Made by a program: the position numbers and the translations under genes. From Ichthyophis bannanicus (taxonomy: Eukaryota > Chordata > Amphibia > Gymnophiona > Ichthyophiidae), in assembly GCA_033557465.1 (NCBI GenBank), contig CM066051.1, positions 101,037,026 to 101,101,025 on the forward strand: 64,000 bases of DNA. The letters run 5' to 3'. Below the pieces are notes generated by a model that worked only from the letters and a program-made list of their open reading frames with translations, ran no database searches and had not been told where the DNA came from. Of this stretch, positions 11,024 through 21,054 are shown in pieces (within the stretch, counting starts at the first letter, position 1; each line of letters begins with the position of its first letter).

Positions 11024-11524
11024 AGCGGACATAGGGGTCTTACTGTAATCTGTGTACACGACCATAATTGCTGCTGCATGCGGCTCCTCTCGCAGGAACC
11101 CTGTTTTTGCTATGGGTTTTTGGTAGCCCGTAGCTGGGGAGTCCCATATGTGTGGACTGCCTTCTGCTTGTTGCTGGAGAAAGCATAGTTATCTGTAGCA
11201 GGTGTTTTCTGGGGACAACAGGCATCGGTCCTCACAACCCTCCCTCAGCATGTAGATAGTCATGAACTAATGAGAGACAGCCAACATGGCTTTAGACAGG
11301 GAAGATCTTGTCTTACTAATCTGTTATGTTTTTTTGAAGGAGTGAATAATCAGGTGGACAAAGGTGAGTCGGTTGATATTGTGTATTTGGACTTTCAGAA
11401 AGGCTTTCTTTGAAAGCTTGGGGATGCCTCTGTGAGGGCTCCGTCAGTGCCACGTCACACATATGTAAGGACAGATTTCTGCTGTCCCCGGAGAACACCT
11501 GTAACAGGTGAGTAACTACACTTT
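11024..11524 (+). repeat. DIRS lineage A 3' tail with terminal repeat, holding a LINE scrap
   Basis: The text from 11024 resembles the DIRS region downstream of the recombinase (compare 4200-4400) and includes GGGAGTCCCATATGTG and the internal complementary region to about 11240. After a LINE scrap (11242-11402) the right repeat resumes (TTTCTTTGAAAGCTTGGGG) and ends in AACACCTGTAACAGGTGAGT then CTTTT at about 11524. Confidence 0.7.
11242..11402 (+). mobile_element. CR1-like LINE reverse transcriptase scrap
   Basis: The plus strand reads RDSQHGFRQGRSCLTNLLCF and then VDKGESVDIVYLDFQKGF, the RT motif block around the first catalytic Asp (usual form VYLDFSKAFD). It is only about 160 bp, without start or 3' tail, embedded in the DIRS terminal repeat. 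Confidence 0.7.
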
Positions 11525-13480
11525 TTAGCTCAAGCACCACCAACTCTGGGTTAACAAAAGAAAAGAGAAAAGCAGATGGGAGAATTGACTGCTATAGCTT
11601 CCTCCATACTTCACAGATAGGTTTGAATCTTTCCTCAGTCCCCTTGCTCCGCAGAACCGTCCTCACTAGGTGAGGAAGCCAGGGAAAGCTTTCCTCCTGC
11701 TGCACGGCCCATACTCCACTCAGGATCCACATATCCATGACTGAGGCAAATCCTGACACACACACCCCCCCCCCATATTTGCTCCTTCTGGTTACTCTGT
11801 ACATTGCCCTCCTACGAAGCAGTTATCCCGATCCTTCTTCCATGACCAATGGGGAAGTACTTCTTCATAGACTGGTACCCTAGCCTCTTCTACAGATTAA
11901 TGAAACAAATTTCTTCATAGATCGCCACTTGCATGGTTTGCAGAGCAACGCCAAAACAACTCATCTTTCAGCATCCACAGTACTGGTCTTCTGCTCCCTC
12001 TAATACCTGGGAAGATGTCATCCAGTATCTCCTAGTATCGCCATTCCTCCTCCAGTTAGGTCCACCTCTGCAGTAGATGTGCTCGCTTTTCTCCCCAGAC
12101 TGAGCTCTACTGTGGTTCACCCCCAACCCAGGCCTGTGCCAAGCACCAATACTCCCTATTAAGGATTGCACTCGATACCACCCTTAAAAGGTAAATGTCT
12201 AAATGTCCACCGTGATCAACTTTGGATCTGATGGAAGCGGAACTGCTCTTATGCAGGCTATCCTTTGATTCATCCTGGTTCTGTTTCCACATAGGGGCAG
12301 CTCAAGGCTGCCCCCAAAATACCACTGGCGCCGCCGCCTCTGGATACAGGTGAGGTTTTTCCAAGATTGCTTCATGCTCTTTGGGCATGACTTGACATGA
12401 CTACAGCGTTTGAATGTATCAGTGCCACAGTGTATTGACCTGTGTTTCTTTCAGAAACAACTAAGACTACAGCCATCACCACAGGAGTTCCATACACCCC
12501 TTTTCCCTCATGGTGAACGGCAAAACCACAGCTGCCCATGGAACCAAATAAGTTAACATAACTAGATAAAGAAAGGCATGTAACTGAGTAAAATAATGGA
12601 GGGAAGCTAATAGCATACTTCCCATGCCCTGGCTTAGAAGTGAAGTTCACGACTGTCATGGTATGCGCAAAACTAACCTGTTTGGAGAAACTGCCCCAAG
12701 ACATTGGAAACTCAGAAGAAGTTTCTACATTCTCTGATATTGGGAGCAGATATTGTGGAGAAGGGCCACAAGGGGGGGTGAAAAGGCTCAAAGGCCTCAT
12801 TACTGGCCTTGGAAAAGATTTGTGGGGATTAGAAGAATATAGAGTTGGAAGAGATTAAATCTCTGTTAATGAAATTGAAGCAGAAACAGTTTTAATGTGG
12901 TAATAAAGCAAATAAGATTTTGGTTATGGAAGTTGCAGGCTAGGAATAATAGCAAAATTGGGAAATAAGATGGGACAAAGGTCTTTGATACGGCAGTGCT
13001 TTGTGCAGTCTTACAAAGATCTGTACCAACCCTGATCACAATCTTTCTGAAGAGGCTATTGATATTGAAATGTCTTGATACCATGTTGATTGTCAGAGGA
13101 GGTAGAAGTAAGAGGCCTATGATTTTGATGCTAATCAAACAGTTAAAGAAGGTGCAATTTTTATATTGAATTTAGCTTTTATCTCCAAGAATGCAGAGAA
13201 GGTGGTATTCCTTCAGCAGTCAGACTGTGTGACCTAAAGAAATTGCCTTCACTCTATAAACAAGCAAGGTTGCAGCAGAGGCTCAGTAAAGCAACAATTC
13301 TTAGCAATCTGGTCAATGCTATCATTCTAATAAGTAGTACTAGTACATTAGATGTGTCAGAATATGATTGTGGTCTCATTAGACCTAACAGCTATCTTTG
13401 CTCTAATCAGTCATTAAGTTTTAATTCATTGGATTTCTTAGTCATGGTCTTTTAGGGTGCACTAGAATTCATCATCTCTA
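11525..13480. other. Unassigned DNA, no gene or element recognised
   Basis: About 1.95 kb between the DIRS 3' tail and a LINE RT scrap. Short frames on both strands (142 codons at 12372-12800 minus, 72 codons at 12640-12858 plus) show no motif I recognise and have no splice or promoter context. There is a C run near 11765 and a G run near 12772. It could be old host intronic or intergenic sequence or a decayed element. Confidence 0.4.
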
Positions 13481-13484
13481 ATGG

Positions 13485-13590
13485 CCATTTACTTGGTGGT
13501 GTTCCCCAGGGCTCAGTGTTATCCCCATTATTATTTGACCTGTTCCTAAGTTCAGTGAGCCAAGATAATTCAAGATCATGGCAAAATAGG
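13485..13590 (+). pseudogene. LINE reverse transcriptase scrap
   Basis: The plus strand from about 13490 reads LLGGVPQGSVLSPLLFDLFL, the conserved block that precedes the YADD box in non-LTR RTs. Nothing recognisable as RT follows. The upstream 70-codon frame (13243-13455) may belong to the same relic but I cannot prove it. Confidence 0.6.
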
Positions 13591-13915
13591 TTTCTGTTGT
13601 GCAGTTGATCCTTAACTCATGCAACGTATTGAGAGCAGGAAACGGCACCATTTTGTCTCGGGGTTTCATTTCAGCAGAGAGGGGGGGGGGAGGTTGGCTC
13701 AGATGCAGTGGGACACTTCATACACATTTTTTGTTTTTTCCATTTTGCTTTCTGTTTTGACTGCCTTGATTTGGAGTGAGTTAAAAAAAAAAAATCAGCG
13801 GGGCAGTTTTTTCTCTTTTTGCCTTATTTGCCTTGCCCATTAATTAAGCCTGCCAGTGTCTTGACTAGTAGAATTTGGAGGGACTTCGGTACTCTTCCCT
13901 TACTCTGAGTTGAAC

Positions 13916-15108
13916 ATGCCTTTGAAGACCACGTGCTTTGTGTGTGGGTCTAGAAGCTCCTCAGTCTCAACCACTGGTTTTTGTTGCAGTTGGGAGGTTG
14001 AGTCCAGATCAGCAGAGAGGCTTCCTGGAGGACAGTGTGGTTAAGGCTGGGCAAGCAAGGACCTTAAGAGGGTCTGAGGTTGACTTGCAGTCTGCAGGAG
14101 GCCGCAGTTCGCCAACCGCTGACACGGTAGTTCCGACTGTTATAGAAGGGGGTGATAGACCAGGCCTGCCAGTACTAGAGCATAAGGGCAGGGAGTTTTC
14201 TTCCCCTCTGCCTTCTATGTCTCAGGAGTCAGCTGTGGTTAGTGGCCAGATGGGGTTTTCTCCCGAGTTTGTACTCCTCATGCATAAGGTGTAAGGCATA
14301 AAACAGCAGGGGCAGAGCCCTCCAGAATGCTGGACAGAGCAAAAAAGAGAGGGCTGCCTGAGATAGCTGAGTAGGAGCCTGGTCCCAGTCAATGGCGTAT
14401 GGATGGGGGACCCTTGGGAGGAATTGGGGTCCCTCCATTCTGTAGACCTAGGGGGGGAGACTGACCTCTGTCAAGCTGGGGGAACTTGAAGGAGAGGTTC
14501 TGCAGGAGGAGTTTTGTATTGTGTGCATATTTCCACCGGGAGGAGTTGGCAGCACTCAGTCCTTAAAGACACTGAACATGGCAGGAGTTCCACAAGAGGA
14601 AGATCCGTTGGAGGATCTGCTGTTTCAAGCTGTCTGACAGGCCCAGTTAGTGGTCTTAGTGACCGCTGATACCGCCGCATCTACCTTAGCGGAGCACCGG
14701 ATCTTTTTCCTACTCCAGCAGAGGATAGAGCCAGACCATGGTCAGTATGCCTCTTAGGGCAGCCTCGAACTTCCCACTCACCCAGAGCATGTTTGCACTG
14801 GGCGCAGGAAATCTTGGACAGTGTTGGCGAGGTGCAGGCTCCGCTTACCAGAAGCAGCTAAATTGCAGTCCAGGTCAGCCTACTTGGCAGATGCCGTCTA
14901 TGATCTCATTAGGGGTCTATCCAAGAGTATAGCCTCTGTTGTAGCCGTGCGCCATTACTTGTGGTTGTATAATTGGTTGTCTGATGTCTCCTCCAAGTCA
15001 TGTTTGACCAAGCTTCCCTTTAAGGGTAAACTGTGCAGAGAAGCACTAGATACGTTGGTAAAGGGCCTGGTGGAGTTTAAAGGGGGAAGGCTTCCTGAGG
15101 ATAAGTAG
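13916..15108 (+). pseudogene. DIRS gag, lineage C (copy 1)
   Basis: It starts MPLKTTCFVCGS, parallel to MPPKQICVACGL in the second lineage C copy (47700). The best preserved part is 14880-15108: AYLADAVYDLIRGLSKSIAS, RHYLWLYNWLSDVSSKS and KLPFKGKLCREALDTLVKGL. The same block, ending in LPEDK, occurs in the lineage B gags at 20530-20770 (minus) and around 51410-51600. Internal stops and frame changes make it non-functional. Confidence 0.72.
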
Positions 15109-15289
15109 AAGCCGGGGCATTTGTCCGTGCCATTGCAAGGTCAGCCGTGGGATTTCCAGCGCTTCCACACTGTGTACTTTTCACCTTATCAGAAAGGGCA
15201 TTTTTCTTCCCGTGGGCACACCTTTCACAGTTTTTGAGGAACAGGGTGAGGTTTTTATTCATCCTCCTCGACCACAATCAAAAAGACAA

Positions 15290-16480
15290 TGAAATGAGGG
15301 AGGCCTGGCCAGAGGTAGTTCCTGTGGGAGTTCTACCCGGCCTGGGCCCGGATTACTTCCAACCAGTGGGTCTTGGAAATCATCAGTTACGTGCTGGAGT
15401 TTGCCCGTCCTCTTGCGGATGCCTTCATCTGGTCTCCCTGGAAAGCGTCCAGCAAGGTCAAGGCCATGCAGGACACCCTCAGTCAGCTTTGGTAGCTGGA
15501 AGCCATCGTGGAGGTTCCCAGAGGCCAGTGCGCCTATGATCAGTACTCCATTTATTTCATGGTTCCCAAAAAGGAAGGATCATAGTAACATAGCATATGA
15601 CGGCAGATAAAGACCAGTATGGTCCATCTAGTCTGCCCAGCAAGAGTAGGTGCACCTGCTGCTCTATACAGGTCTCCTCTCCCCATGCCTTTGTTTAGGG
15701 GTGTACCCACTGCTCTGTGTAGGTCACCCCTATTTGTTCAGATATGAGATAGTAGTTTTGTTTTTTTATCCTGTTGCTATAAAGGGATTCACTGTCTCTG
15801 TCCCTTTTTGGCCCATCTTAGATTTCAAACATGTAAATCAGTGTTTGCGAGTACCCCGTTTCCATATGGAGACCCTCGGGTCTGTCGTCATGGCTGTCAG
15901 AGGGCGAGTTCCTGACCCCTCTCGATCTCAGAGGCCTACTTGCATATTCCTATTCGCCCTGAACATCAGCAGTTCCTCTGCTCGATACCTAATGGGGCAC
16001 TTCCAGTTTCGCGTATTGCTCTTTCGCCTGGCGATCTCTCCGCATACATTCACCAAGGTCATGGTAGTGGTCGCAGTGGCTCATTGTCAAGAGGGCATTC
16101 TGGTACATCCCTACATGGATGATTGGCTCATCAGGGCAAAGTCCACAGAGGAGAGCGAGCGAGCCATGGCAAGAGTTATCAAGTTCCTATAGGACCTCGG
16201 CTGGGTCATCAATTTCGCAAAGCGCCACTTATTGCCGTCACAAGGTCTGGTGTATCTGGGAGCCTGCTTCCAGGCAGACATAGGTAGGTGTGTCTTTGCC
16301 GGTGGTGCGGATGCAGACATTGCAACAAGTGAAGTAGTTTCTCCAAACGAGCATTCCTACAGCCTGGAATTATCTTTAGCTCTTGGGATCCATGGCAGTG
16401 GCCATCGAGTTAGTGCTTTGGGCCCTGGCCCACATGTAACCTTTACAGAGGGCCTTGTGGAGGTGGTCAGTGCAGTGCCA
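15290..16480 (+). pseudogene. DIRS reverse transcriptase, lineage C (copy 1)
   Basis: Start region: PAWARITSNQWVLEIISYVL in a mixed frame near 15345-15400. After the inserted LINE tail it resumes with FWPILDFKHVNQCLRVPRFH (about 15807), then FQFRVLLFRLAISPHTFTKV, and VHPYMDDWLIRAKSTEESER with an intact MDD box (about 16105-16165). It continues as INFAKRHLLPSQGLVYLGAC and, in another frame, LLGSMAVAIELVLWALAHM. It ends without RNase H. Stops and the insertion disable it. Confidence 0.8.
15583..15800 (-). mobile_element. CR1-like LINE (second family) 3' tail inside DIRS RT
   Basis: The minus strand of this stretch ends with the same tail as 10042-10092: on the plus strand GTAACATAGCATATGACGGC then GGTCCATCTAGTCTGCCCAG. 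It has no coding part. It separates the RT codons for VPKKEGS from those for the RPILDF-like motif. Confidence 0.7.
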
Positions 16481-16599
16481 CCTACTCACACACACCCATT
16501 ACCCTGTTTGAGGGCTGCACGGTTGGTTCAGGCTCGCAGGTCCCTCCCAAGGTTAGTACTGCTATGGTACATCCCAGAGGTCAGGGCTGGACTGGAGGG

Positions 16600-16917
16600 A
16601 TGATGAAATTAGGCCTTACCTGCTAATTGGCTTTCCTTGAGTACCTCCAGTCCAATCCCAGACCCTCCCTAGTTCTTCAGTGGTAGTGATCCTGGGTCTG
16701 AAAAAGTTTCTTTAGACTGATGGTCTGTTGGTCTTCAGAGGACAGCAATTGAAGCTCACTGGGTGCAGTCTCTTTATTCTTCAACAACTTGGGGGGGGGT
16801 TCCTCCAAGGGAGCAAATTTGAAAAAAAAAAGAGTGGTCAAGGTAATGATGGAGAAATTTCACTTACCATTAATTTCTTTTCCGTAAATCCTGATAGACT
16901 AGTCCAGACCAGTGAGT
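16600..16917 (+). repeat. Remains of DIRS lineage C and lineage B termini
   Basis: 16590-16680 is a lineage C terminal or complementary segment (GAAATTAGGCCTTACCTGCT; its complement appears at 62550-62575). 16845-16912 is a lineage B terminal segment (AAATTTCACTTACCATTAAT, then CTAGTCCAGACCAGTGAG), matching 60680-60735. The lineage A left end starts at about 16918 directly inside the lineage B repeat. The 160 bases between are unassigned. Confidence 0.6.
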
Positions 16918-18995
16918 TTTCTCTGGGAACAAGCAGGAAGTCAGCCCTCGTGTATGGCTGACATCGGCACCAATGGAGCCCTCGTGGAAGCATCTCCCCA
17001 GCTTTTAAAGAAAGCCTTTGGGAGATGCCACCATGCAAGCATGGTCCCCTTCCCGCTCCAGTGTGCCATCTTGCCTCAGTTTCCTTTTTTCCCATAGGAA
17101 CCCACCAGAAGTTGGTCTGTTTCCTCTGGAAAATATCCTTTTTTTTTGTTGTTGTTTTTTACTTTTCTGGTCTTGCAACAGTATTCTTCTCGCCCCCGAG
17201 TATGCTATCTTGGCATCGTATCTCTGGTCCATTTAAATTTTCTTTTCTTTTCTTTTTTTTCCCCCTTTGCGGTTCGTGCCTTTTTTTGCCACTGACAAAG
17301 CCTTGGGTCTTCAACCTAGCTAGGGCCCTTTTTCCCCCCATGGCCTCCAATGGCTTCAAGAAGTGTGATCGGTGCAAGAGGGTCATGTCCCTCATTGACA
17401 TGCATGACTACTGCCTCCGTTGCCTTGGGCCGGACTACAGCCTTTGCAAGAAAATGTCATCCAAGGCCCTCAAGAGCAGTCAGCAGCAGCACAAGTTCTT
17501 CCTGGAGTTTCCAGTGAAACCATTCTCCAAGGGCCCCCTCTGAGGCCTCAGACTCCCGTGGTGACTACACAGGCCCTGAGCGAGGCTGTGGGTCCTCAGA
17601 GCAGAGCTCCCTAGTAGGGGAACACGAAGAAAAATAAATCCTCGAGGGCCATGCCTGTGGATGGATCCGAAAAAGATAAATCCTGAGCCAGATCCCGCAA
17701 TACATGCCGCTCATCCAAGGGCTCTGGGCAGGAGCGGTCTACCAAGGTCACCTGGAAAGAATTTTCTGGTGATTGGCCTCAGACCCTCGAGGCCATCCTC
17801 GTTGAGGACTCCCCTTCAGGTGAACCAGCACAGGGCCAGAATACCTCTGTGCTTGCACCGATGACTGCAGAACCTTCTGGACTGGAGACCAGAATGACAA
17901 CCTTGGAGCGCAGCTTGTCTGCCTTCGTGGCTCAGCAGGGGGCTTTGATGCCCAGCTCTGCTGGGTCACCTGCCCAGACCACCAGGCCCTCGACATCAAG
18001 GACATCCCCGGACCTTGAGCCCATCCTCCAAGAGCATGTAGCCTCAAGTCGATCCTCGACATCTATCTTGATCCTGCTCCCATTCCATGGGACAGAGGTC
18101 CTCCCTGGCGAGTGCCCAAGGCTTCGGCTGCAGAGGCTCCGAGGGACCCGGACTGGGCTCAGGGCTGGATCGCCTGGCCCTCCCTCGATTCCCTCCACTG
18201 ATTACTCACTGAAAGGATGAGGAGTCCCTGGACACCCATCATCACCGCGATATGCCCTTAGATCTACCCCCTCAGAGATTCAATGCTGATCCCTGCCAGA
18301 GTGTGGCATTCTTCGACTTCATACAGGACATGTCGAAGGCATTGGCATTTGCCACAGAGTTGGAGGACCCTCGAACGGAGGAGCTCGAGATCCTCCAGTA
18401 TGAGACACTCCCCTCCCCCCAAGGGAAGCACTGACAGTGCTTGTCTAATCCATCCTGGAATGGCTGCTTCTCCACATGTGGGAAACAGATGTCAGTGCCT
18501 ATCGTGAGCCGACAGCACGACTCAATGTATCGAGTCCTTCAGAGCCCCAGTTTTCAGAAAGCACAGCTGCCACTTAACTCCCATGGTGGTGGAGTCAGCC
18601 ATGTGTCAGCTCAAGAACCAGAAGAGACACTCCTCAGTGCTCCTGGGTAGGGAGGCCTACACCCTGGATGCCCTCGGCAGGAAGTGCTACCAGGGCTTGA
18701 TGCTCATCAGGCATACCAGCTGTGTACATAAGCTGTCTGAGTGCTCCAAGTCTGACTAGAGCAGCCTATGACTGCTTCGAGTTAGCAGCTAGAGTAGCTG
18801 CAGCGGGCATCTGTGCCTGATGCCAGGCTTGGCTATAGTCTTCCTACCTGAAGCAATGAGTTCTGGACAAATTGGTTGATGTCCCTTGCCAGGGAGATAA
18901 GGCTGCTGCTGAGTTGGAGACAGAGTTCATGACGAGGACCAGGCTCTCCTACCCTTACCCGACGGAAGGGCTCGAGTAAAAAAACCCCAGGCAAA
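16918..18995 (+). mobile_element. DIRS lineage A, copy 3: left repeat, leader and gag only
   Basis: The left terminal repeat (TTCTCTGGGAACAAGCAGGA) is followed by a T-rich leader and gag from the ATG at 17340 (MASNGFKKCDRCKRVM, then MHDYCLRCLGPDYS). Further gag blocks lie at 17849-18010 (LETRMTTLERSLSAFVAQQG) and 18300-18700 (DFIQDMSKALAFATELEDPR, then EELEILQYETLPS). The copy breaks off at about 18995 where a minus-strand lineage B DIRS begins, so RT, RNase H and recombinase are absent. Gag carries several stops. Confidence 0.83.
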
Positions 18996-18999
18996 AAAG

Positions 19000-20400
19000 G
19001 GCCTTTTCCCTCGCAATGCCTGGACATTTCGTGCCGCCCTGCCTGTTGATACGAGACCGTACTTGATGTGCGGCAGAAACTGTAGGAGTGCTAAGTGCAC
19101 CGCTTGGACTTATAGTTGGTGGTTGGTCCATGAGGTTTCCTGAAGCAACCAAGAGCCCTGCATCATCAGGATGAGGCAATGGACTCCCCATCGGACAGAC
19201 TGGCATCTGTTGTTATGATGACTCATTGCGGAGTCTCCAAAGGGACTCTCCAGAATAAGTTCTCCATCTGGAGTCACCACCGGAGGCTGTGGCGCAGTGA
19301 GCGTGAAAGTGATAAGTGGAGACTGAACTCCTCACACTGGTGACCAATGGGCGAGGAGAAACCTCTGCAGAAGTCTTATGTGCATTCGCACCCAGGAGAT
19401 GACATCAGTGGTGGCAACCATGGTGCTCAGGACTTGAAGATAGTCCCAGAATCGGGGCCATGTGTTTTTCAGAAAGGCATGAAGTTGACCGTCAAATCTT
19501 TAAAACAGCTCCTGCATGAGGTATATCCTGTCGAGCTGGGTGTCAAAGCAAGTTCCAAGGAGCTCCAGAGATGAAAGGGCTGCAGTCAACTCTTGGCATA
19601 ATTGACAACCCAGCCAAGACCACCTTCAAAAAATTGGATGACGCAGTCAACAGCCCTGATGAGCCTGTTGTCGAGTATGGGTGGACATGAATTCCCTCAC
19701 GTCAGAGCTACGGCAGCCACGACCATGACCTTGGAGAAGTGGTGTGGGCTGTGGCCAAACAAGGGCAAGGCCTTAAACTGATAGTGTTGACTGAGGATGG
19801 CAAATAGCACAAACTGTTTGTAGTCTGCGGAGATAGGAATGTGTAAGTAAGCTTCAGCAAGATCTAGGGATGCCAGATACACTCCTGTTCTTATGGATTG
19901 AATCACCAACCGAAAAGTTTTCATATGAAACCGGGATATGTACAAGGAGCGATTGACCCCCTTGGAGATCGAGGATCGGGCACCAGGATCTATCTTTTTT
20001 GGGGGGGGGGGGGGAAACAACAAAGTAAACTGAATAGCAGCTAGACCCCTTCTCGGGACTTGGCACAGGGCAGATGGCCTGGAGATATAGCAGTTGCTGC
20101 AGAGTGGAAAGTACAGCATGCCACTTTTGGGACATGCAAGGAGAGATGAGAAAGGCATCCTTGATGAGTCTGGCATATTCCAGGCAGTAACCGTGGTGGA
20201 CGACACTTAGGACCCAGTGATCAGTGATGATGCAGGCCCACTCGCGGGATAAGAGAGCTAAGTGCCCTCCCACCAGGGGGATCCTGGAGTAGGGCCCAGA
20301 AGAATCAGCGGGTCTGATGGCGCGAGCCTGAGAACTTTGCTGTAGAAGCAGTAAAGGTGTCCTTTGTTCGGTGAAAGCCAAACGTTTGTGGCTTGGACCT
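19000..20400 (-). pseudogene. DIRS lineage B RT-RNase H (copy 1)
   Basis: RT blocks on the minus strand: LSREWACIITDHWVLSVVHH and GYCLEYARLIK (about 20240), VNRSLYISRFHMKTFRLVIQ and VYLASLDLAEAYLHIPISAD (about 19850-19950), then HYQFKALP and HHFSKVMVVAAVAL, with the frame broken after. A G run (plus 19998-20009) interrupts the segment with the PKKDRSW motif. Degraded continuations at 19480-19700 (LLGTCFDTQLDRIYL) and at about 19040 (INRQGGTKC) mark the end of RT and part of RNase H. No full catalytic set remains. Confidence 0.75.
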
Positions 20401-20976
20401 GTTCTGCCAGAGGACGATGAGGCTGTAAGTCTGCCTGGTTGATAGCATCAGGAATCCCGATAACGGGACCGTGTCAATGAAGGAGTCATTGCACCGAAGG
20501 TCCTGCTGCATGAGGATGATTGAGTTTATCCTTCAGTAGACATTGAGGTTTTTACCTCACCCAAATCCTTGACCAGCCGCTCAAGATCTTTGCCAAAGAG
20601 AAGCCAGCCCTTAAAAGAAAGCTTGGTGACTTGGGCCTTAGAGGCTGCATCAGCAGACCAATGCTGAAGCCAAGACAAACAGCGAGCTGCAGTGGTGATG
20701 GAGCAGGCCACAAGGCAGAGCAGATCATACAGGGCATCTGCCAGAAAAGCGACGGCCCACTCCAGGTGCGCTGAGGTGGAATTTTCAGGCAATAATTGTA
20801 TCCAGCGCAAAAGAGTGCAAGCTGCAAACTCGCCACAGGCTGATGTCTGCAAGGTAAGAGAGGAAGCAGAAAAGGCCTTCTTTAATAGCCCTTCAACCTT
20901 GTGGTGGTTCTGGTCATGGAGAGCTCCCCTGCCTTCCACGGGGATGGTGGTATGTTTGGTTACAGTCGTGACCAAG

Positions 20977-21054
20977 GCATCCATATGAGCGCTCAACACC
21001 CAGTAGAACCAACAGGCATCCATATGAGCGCTCAACACCCAGTAGAACCAACAG
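20977..21054. repeat. Two direct copies of a 39-bp unit at a LINE 5' junction
   Basis: The unit starting GCATCCATATGAGCGCTCAA occurs at 20977-21015 and again, identical, at 21016-21054. The first seven bases of each unit match the DIRS target sequence (host text continues GCATCCACTG on the far side of the LINE). The unit therefore consists of target sequence plus filler, duplicated next to the LINE 5' end. Confidence 0.85.

Larger units (their letters stand above)
13600..16700 (+). mobile_element. DIRS-type retrotransposon, lineage C, copy 1, internally deleted
   Basis: It contains a leader with a G run, gag (from the ATG at 13916), RT (15290-16480), then jumps to the lineage C 3' region without RNase H or recombinase. 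The 3' text GTACTGCTATGGTACATCCC (16555-16574) recurs at 61707 in the other lineage C copy. A CR1-like 3' tail on the minus strand (15583-15800) interrupts the RT. Lineage C shares gag motifs with lineage B but its termini differ. Confidence 0.75.

Noticed and set aside
12372..12858. Overlapping 142-codon (minus) and 72-codon (plus) frames, considered as a possible gene or envelope-like relic
   Set aside because: No motif, signal or neighbour supports it. Composition alone allows frames of this size.
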